Below are positions 31,920 to 34,850 of a stretch of DNA of 34,850 nucleotides, piece by piece. Under the pieces are notes generated by a model. The model was not told where the DNA came from, did not search any database, and worked only from the letters and a program-made list of their open reading frames with translations. The translations under genes and the position numbers were made by a program. Origin of the DNA: Algoriphagus sp. (GTDB lineage: Bacteria > Bacteroidota > Bacteroidia > Cytophagales > Cyclobacteriaceae); NCBI GenBank assembly GCA_021298245.1, contig JAJTDZ010000035.1, positions 1 through 34,850 on the forward strand, given 5' to 3'. Every line of letters begins with the position of its first letter. The first letter of the stretch is position 1.

Positions 31920-32285
31920 ATGAGCAATCTATTGAAAATTGTAGAAGCGGAATACAGCGAGGCGAGAGCCAAATTCCCTTCTTTCAAATCTGGTGATACC
32001 ATCAACGTACACGTACGAATCAGCGAAGGTAACAAAGAGCGTATCCAGCAATTTCAGGGTACAGTCATTCAACGCAAAAATCCCAACACCAATGGCGAGA
32101 CCTTTACCGTACGTAAGGTGTCTAATGGCATTGGAGTAGAGCGTATCTTCCCTATTATCTCTCCTTCTATCGAACAAATCGATTTGGTGAGAGAAGGAAA
32201 GGTGAGAAGAGCAAGATTGTTCTACTTGAGAGGTCGTCAAGGTAAGGCGGCTCGTATCAAAGAGAAAATCGGAGGCAAGCAGTAA
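31920..32285 (+). CDS. rplS: 50S ribosomal protein L19
   Basis: A 121-residue L19, located at the 30S-50S interface. Typical segments are [47 protein letters not shown] and [21 protein letters not shown]. The 77-base gap after trmD holds a GC-rich GCCG-CTG-CGGC hairpin (31878-31888) in an otherwise AT-rich leader, which could be a regulatory leader or a processing site. A strong terminator follows. Confidence 0.97.
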   Translation: MSNLLKIVEAEYSEARAKFPSFKSGDTINVHVRISEGNKERIQQFQGTVIQRKNPNTNGETFTVRKVSNGIGVERIFPIISPSIEQIDLVREGKVRRARLFYLRGRQGKAARIKEKIGGKQ

Positions 32286-32305
32286 GACTGCACTCCTAGC
32301 AAATT

Positions 32306-32338
32306 GGGGAACTTCCTTTTGGAGTTCCCCTTTTTTTT
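32306..32338 (+). terminator. Intrinsic terminator of the rpsP-rplS operon
   Basis: The stem GGGGAACT (32306-32313) and AGTTCCCC (32323-32330), with partly paired bases between, is followed by eight T (32331-32338), 20 bases after the rplS stop. Confidence 0.92.
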
Positions 32339-32422
32339 AACCTTTGCTGTTTTTTTAAACAGCGAAGGTTTAAGCTTACATCCATCTAGTAGACCTTCGA
32401 GGTCTGGAAGACCTCAAAGGTC
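32339..32422. repeat. Two further palindromes in the rplS-gltX gap
   Basis: AACCTTTGCTGTTT-TTTT-AAACAGCGAAGGTT (32339-32370) is a 14-base stem with one T-G pair. GACCTTCGAGGTC-TGGAA-GACCTCAAAGGTC (32392-32422) is a 13-base stem with one mismatch. Neither is followed by a long T-run, so they are not simple terminators; the second looks like an interspersed repeat of the GACCT-AGGTC kind. Confidence 0.7.
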
Positions 32423-32435
32423 AGATACAAATTCT

Positions 32436-32443
32436 TATCTTTG
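32436..32443 (+). promoter_or_regulatory. Candidate -7 box of gltX
   Basis: TATCTTTG, identical to the rpsP -7 box, lies 24 bases before ATG 32468. No TTG is found at the -33 position. A message start near 32450 would exclude the TTG start at 32441. Confidence 0.5.
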
Positions 32444-32467
32444 TCCCCTGAGCAGTTCATTACATCC

Positions 32468-34009
32468 ATGACTCAAGAAGTTCGCGTACGCTTTGCTCCC
32501 TCCCCTACAGGAGCCCTTCACATCGGTGGCTTGCGTACGGCCCTATACAATTACTTATTTGCCAAGAAAATGGGGGGAAAGTTCCTTCTCCGCATAGAAG
32601 ATACGGACCAAACTCGATTCGTGCCTGGTGCAGAGGAATACATCCAAGAATCCCTAGCCTGGCTAGGTATTCCCCCCGACGAAAGCCCCTGGAAGCCAGG
32701 TGACGTAGGCCCCTACCGCCAATCCGAGCGCAAGGAAAGCTACTTGCAGTATGCACTAGACCTGATCGAGAAAGGGCACGCCTACTATGCATTTGACACC
32801 GCGGAGGAGCTTGAAGCCATGCGGGATCGTCTTACCGCTGCTCGGGTGGTGCAGCCCCAGTACAACAGCATCACTCGTACCCAAATGAAAAATTCCCTTA
32901 CCCTCTCCAAAGCAGAGGTGCAGGAACGATTGGCCTCGGGACAGCCCTACGTGATTCGTGCCAAACTCCCCTTGAAGGAAGAAGTACGCTTTCACGATTT
33001 GATCCGAGGCTGGGTGGTGGTACATACCAGTACCTTAGACGATAAGGTGCTCATGAAGTCAGATGGCATGCCCACGTACCACCTGGCCAATATCGTGGAT
33101 GACCACCTCATGGGGATTACCCACGTGATTCGCGGAGAGGAATGGTTGCCCTCGGCTCCCTTGCATGTACTCTTGTACCGATTTTTTGGTTGGGAAGCGT
33201 CCATGCCTCAGTTTGCCCACCTGCCCCTGCTCCTCAAGCCGGACGGCAATGGCAAACTCTCCAAAAGAGATGGGGACAAATTGGGGTTTCCCGTATTCCC
33301 TCTCAACTGGACCGATCCCTTTACAGGAGAAAAATCGAGTGGCTTTAGGGAGACAGGCTACTTGCCGAATGCTCTGCTCAACTTCCTTGCCTTCTTAGGC
33401 TGGAATCCAGGAGATGAACGAGAGATATTTTCTCTTACCGAACTCATAGATGCCTTTTCTATCGATCGAATCGGCAAGGCAGGAACTAAGTTTGACATCG
33501 CCAAAGCCAAGTGGTTTAACGAACATTACCTCCGCCAACTTTCCGTGGAACAGCAGCGGGAGTACCTTCTTCAAGATGCTAAAGCCGCAGGAGTGGAGCT
33601 TGAGGCAGGCAAAGCTACGGCCATCGTACACCTGCTCAGAGAACGCGTGACCTTTCCAGGGGATTTCTGGAAAGACAGCCAAATGCTGCGACAATCCCCT
33701 AGTCAATTTGACGAGGAGCTGGTTGCCAAAAAATGGAATCAGGAGGCCACCCGGGTGTTGGAGGCCTATGCGGCTGCCCTAGAGGCAGGAAGTAGCTTGC
33801 CTTTTGATGCCAGCTCGGCAAAAGCCTTGCTTGAAGCTACCGCGGAAGCATTGGAAATTAAGTTGGGAAAAGTCATGCAAGCGGTAAGGCTTGCTGTCAC
33901 CGGCTGGGGAGCAGGGCCAGACTTGATGGAAGTTTTTGCAATATTGGGCCCTCAAGAAGTAGCCAAAAGAATCCGATTTGCGTTACATACCTTACCACTT
34001 GTAGGATAA
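32468..34009 (+). CDS. gltX: Glutamate--tRNA ligase
   Basis: A 513-residue class I aminoacyl-tRNA synthetase that charges tRNA-Glu. The HIGH-type motif is in RFAPSPTGALHIGGLRTALYN (residues 8-28 region), and the KMSKS-type motif is KLSKRDGD (263-270). The catalytic-core pocket RIEDTDQTRFVPGAEEYI and the segment FLGWNPGDEREIFSL are typical, and the C-terminal anticodon-binding part is complete. I use ATG 32468 (MTQEVRVRFAPSPTG). The length fits the discriminating bacterial GluRS of Bacteroidota. Confidence 0.97.
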   Translation: MTQEVRVRFAPSPTGALHIGGLRTALYNYLFAKKMGGKFLLRIEDTDQTRFVPGAEEYIQESLAWLGIPPDESPWKPGDVGPYRQSERKESYLQYALDLIEKGHAYYAFDTAEELEAMRDRLTAARVVQPQYNSITRTQMKNSLTLSKAEVQERLASGQPYVIRAKLPLKEEVRFHDLIRGWVVVHTSTLDDKVLMKSDGMPTYHLANIVDDHLMGITHVIRGEEWLPSAPLHVLLYRFFGWEASMPQFAHLPLLLKPDGNGKLSKRDGDKLGFPVFPLNWTDPFTGEKSSGFRETGYLPNALLNFLAFLGWNPGDEREIFSLTELIDAFSIDRIGKAGTKFDIAKAKWFNEHYLRQLSVEQQREYLLQDAKAAGVELEAGKATAIVHLLRERVTFPGDFWKDSQMLRQSPSQFDEELVAKKWNQEATRVLEAYAAALEAGSSLPFDASSAKALLEATAEALEIKLGKVMQAVRLAVTGWGAGPDLMEVFAILGPQEVAKRIRFALHTLPLVG

Positions 34010-34010
34010 C

Positions 34011-34187
34011 ATGAGCTCAAAGAAGAAAAAAAAGCAAGCGCAGCCTCGCGTACACAAGGACTTGGAGGGATTTTCCATGGAAATTAATTCGTTTGGAGAG
34101 ATTTCTTCCAGCTTTTCCATAGACACCATCAACGACTTCCTCAACAAAAATGTGGAGGACAAAAAGCTCAAGGAAAGAGAGGATTGA
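34011..34187 (+). CDS. 58-residue conserved-looking small protein
   Basis: Starts one base after the gltX stop. It begins with a Lys-rich stretch (MSSKKKKKQAQ), then HKDLEGFSMEINSFGEISSS and SIDTINDFLNKNVEDKKLKE. It has no signal or membrane segment. The amphipathic, Lys-rich composition and the tight spacing to gltX suggest a real gene co-transcribed with it, and the HKDLEGF...INSFGEI...FLN-NVEDKKL pattern is familiar from other Bacteroidota downstream of gltX, though I cannot check this. Function unknown. Confidence 0.68.
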   Translation: MSSKKKKKQAQPRVHKDLEGFSMEINSFGEISSSFSIDTINDFLNKNVEDKKLKERED

Positions 34188-34238
34188 CCTGAGTCACCAG
34201 GTTACCCTTTCCACCGCGGCTTGATCTCCCTGACCCTC

Positions 34239-34850
34239 ATGAAAAAGCACCTGGCCACCTTACTTCTTTTGCTCTTGCTCCCCCTTTTGGCTTGGGCACA
34301 GACCGCTACGGTCACAGGTCAGGTGAAGGATGCGGAGACAGGCGAAGCCCTTCCTTTTTGTTCCGTATTTGTCAACAATACCACCTTATCTACCGTCACC
34401 GACCTGCAGGGCAACTTTACCTTGGCAGGTTTGGAGCCTGGGCCTCAAGAGATAGGGTTTTCTTTTTTGGGATATAGTGCCGAGCTACGGAAAATTACCC
34501 TAAAGCCAGGAGGGACCCTTACCCTCAGCCTGAGCATGACTCCCTTGGTACAAGAACTTTCCGAACAAGAAATCAAATCCTCTAGGGATAAGGATTGGGA
34601 AAGGGACTTGCGCAAATTTCAAAACCTGTTTATAGGCACCGATGAAGCGGCTGCTCAAACCCGCATTCTGAATCCATGGGTGATAGACTTCCCCGAGAGC
34701 AGTGAAAAGGGATCCTTTCTGGCGAGTGCCGAGCAGCCCTTGGAAATAGAAAACCTCTACTTGGGGTATAAGATCACCTTCAACTTGAAAGAATTTGTGG
34801 ATGCGCCCACCTCCTACCGCATTGTGGGGGCTGCCCGCTTTGAATTGCTG
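34239..34850 (+). CDS. Carboxypeptidase-regulatory-like domain protein (5' part)
   Basis: A secreted or outer-membrane protein cut by the right edge after 204 codons. The signal peptide is MKKHLATLLLLLLLPLLAWAQ. Residues ~23-105 form a CarboxypepD_reg-like domain: TVTGQVKDAETGEALPFCSVFV, TDLQGNFTLAGLEPG, IGFSFLGYSAELRKITL. The following part (~110-204), with DKDWERDLRKFQNLFIGTD and LEIENLYLGYKITF, continues as in the Bacteroidota proteins that pair this domain with a longer, still unnamed region; a TonB-dependent receptor is unlikely because no plug motif appears by residue 200. The end is unknown. Confidence 0.82.
   Translation, partial: MKKHLATLLLLLLLPLLAWAQTATVTGQVKDAETGEALPFCSVFVNNTTLSTVTDLQGNFTLAGLEPGPQEIGFSFLGYSAELRKITLKPGGTLTLSLSMTPLVQELSEQEIKSSRDKDWERDLRKFQNLFIGTDEAAAQTRILNPWVIDFPESSEKGSFLASAEQPLEIENLYLGYKITFNLKEFVDAPTSYRIVGAARFELL

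Overview
The window reads as chromosomal DNA of a Bacteroidota bacterium, most likely Cytophagales (Cyclobacteriaceae/Algoriphagus-like). This rests on protein flavour, not on any database search: Bacteroidota-type release factor 1, phosphoglucosamine mutase and L-serine dehydratase; Tat-exported Gfo/Idh/MocA enzymes; FISUMP, WG-repeat, PEGA and CarboxypepD_reg domains; and TAnnTTTG promoter boxes ahead of rpsP, fumC, hsp20 and gltX. No phage, integrase, transposase or CRISPR array was found. prfA is cut by the left edge and a carboxypeptidase-regulatory-like gene by the right edge.

Layout. 0-1.1 kb: end of prfA and a GNAT acetyltransferase. 1.1-1.35 kb: a GTAC-rich palindromic repeat element, then a Tll0287-type heme-binding lipoprotein. 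2.1-6.3 kb: a tightly packed four-gene operon for exported proteins (formylglycine-enzyme-like fold, Tat-exported oxidoreductase, Tat-exported TIM-barrel isomerase, Ycf48-like propeller), probably periplasmic sugar or keto-sugar processing. 6.5-9.1 kb: an unusual HisA paralogue, a small exported protein, a CsaA-like tRNA-binding protein, a Rieske ferredoxin and a duplicated-domain secreted protein. 9.15-9.45 kb: a terminator followed by a tandem array of short hairpin repeats. 9.5-12.35 kb, minus strand: NqrM-like small membrane protein, glmM, cysteine desulfurase. 12.4-15.9 kb: mazG, a second GTAC repeat element, ridA, a small membrane protein and fumC.

From about 16 to 26 kb the DNA becomes AT-richer and carries mostly exported or surface proteins: a tandem-repeat beta-flower-like protein, a CapA-family protein, a CAP-domain protein, a gene remnant, a WG-repeat lipoprotein, a PEGA-type protein paired with a modular FISUMP lipoprotein, and a secreted TonB-C-domain protein. 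A more ordinary hsp20 lies in the middle. From 26.2 kb housekeeping resumes: DoxX, TSUP permease, L-serine dehydratase, tRNA-Arg(CCU), the rpsP-rimM-trmD-rplS ribosome/tRNA-modification operon (S16 with a long acidic Ala/Glu tail), gltX, a 58-residue protein and the truncated last gene.

The most distinctive unexplained structures are the two GTAC palindromic elements, each running into the stop codon of the gene before it, and the hairpin array at 9.2-9.45 kb. Next come the HisA paralogue with its first catalytic Asp replaced by Trp, a perfect 12-bp palindrome at the WG gene promoter, and a multi-arm inverted repeat between tRNA-Arg and rpsP. I did not find a gene cluster that I can defend as a wholly new system.
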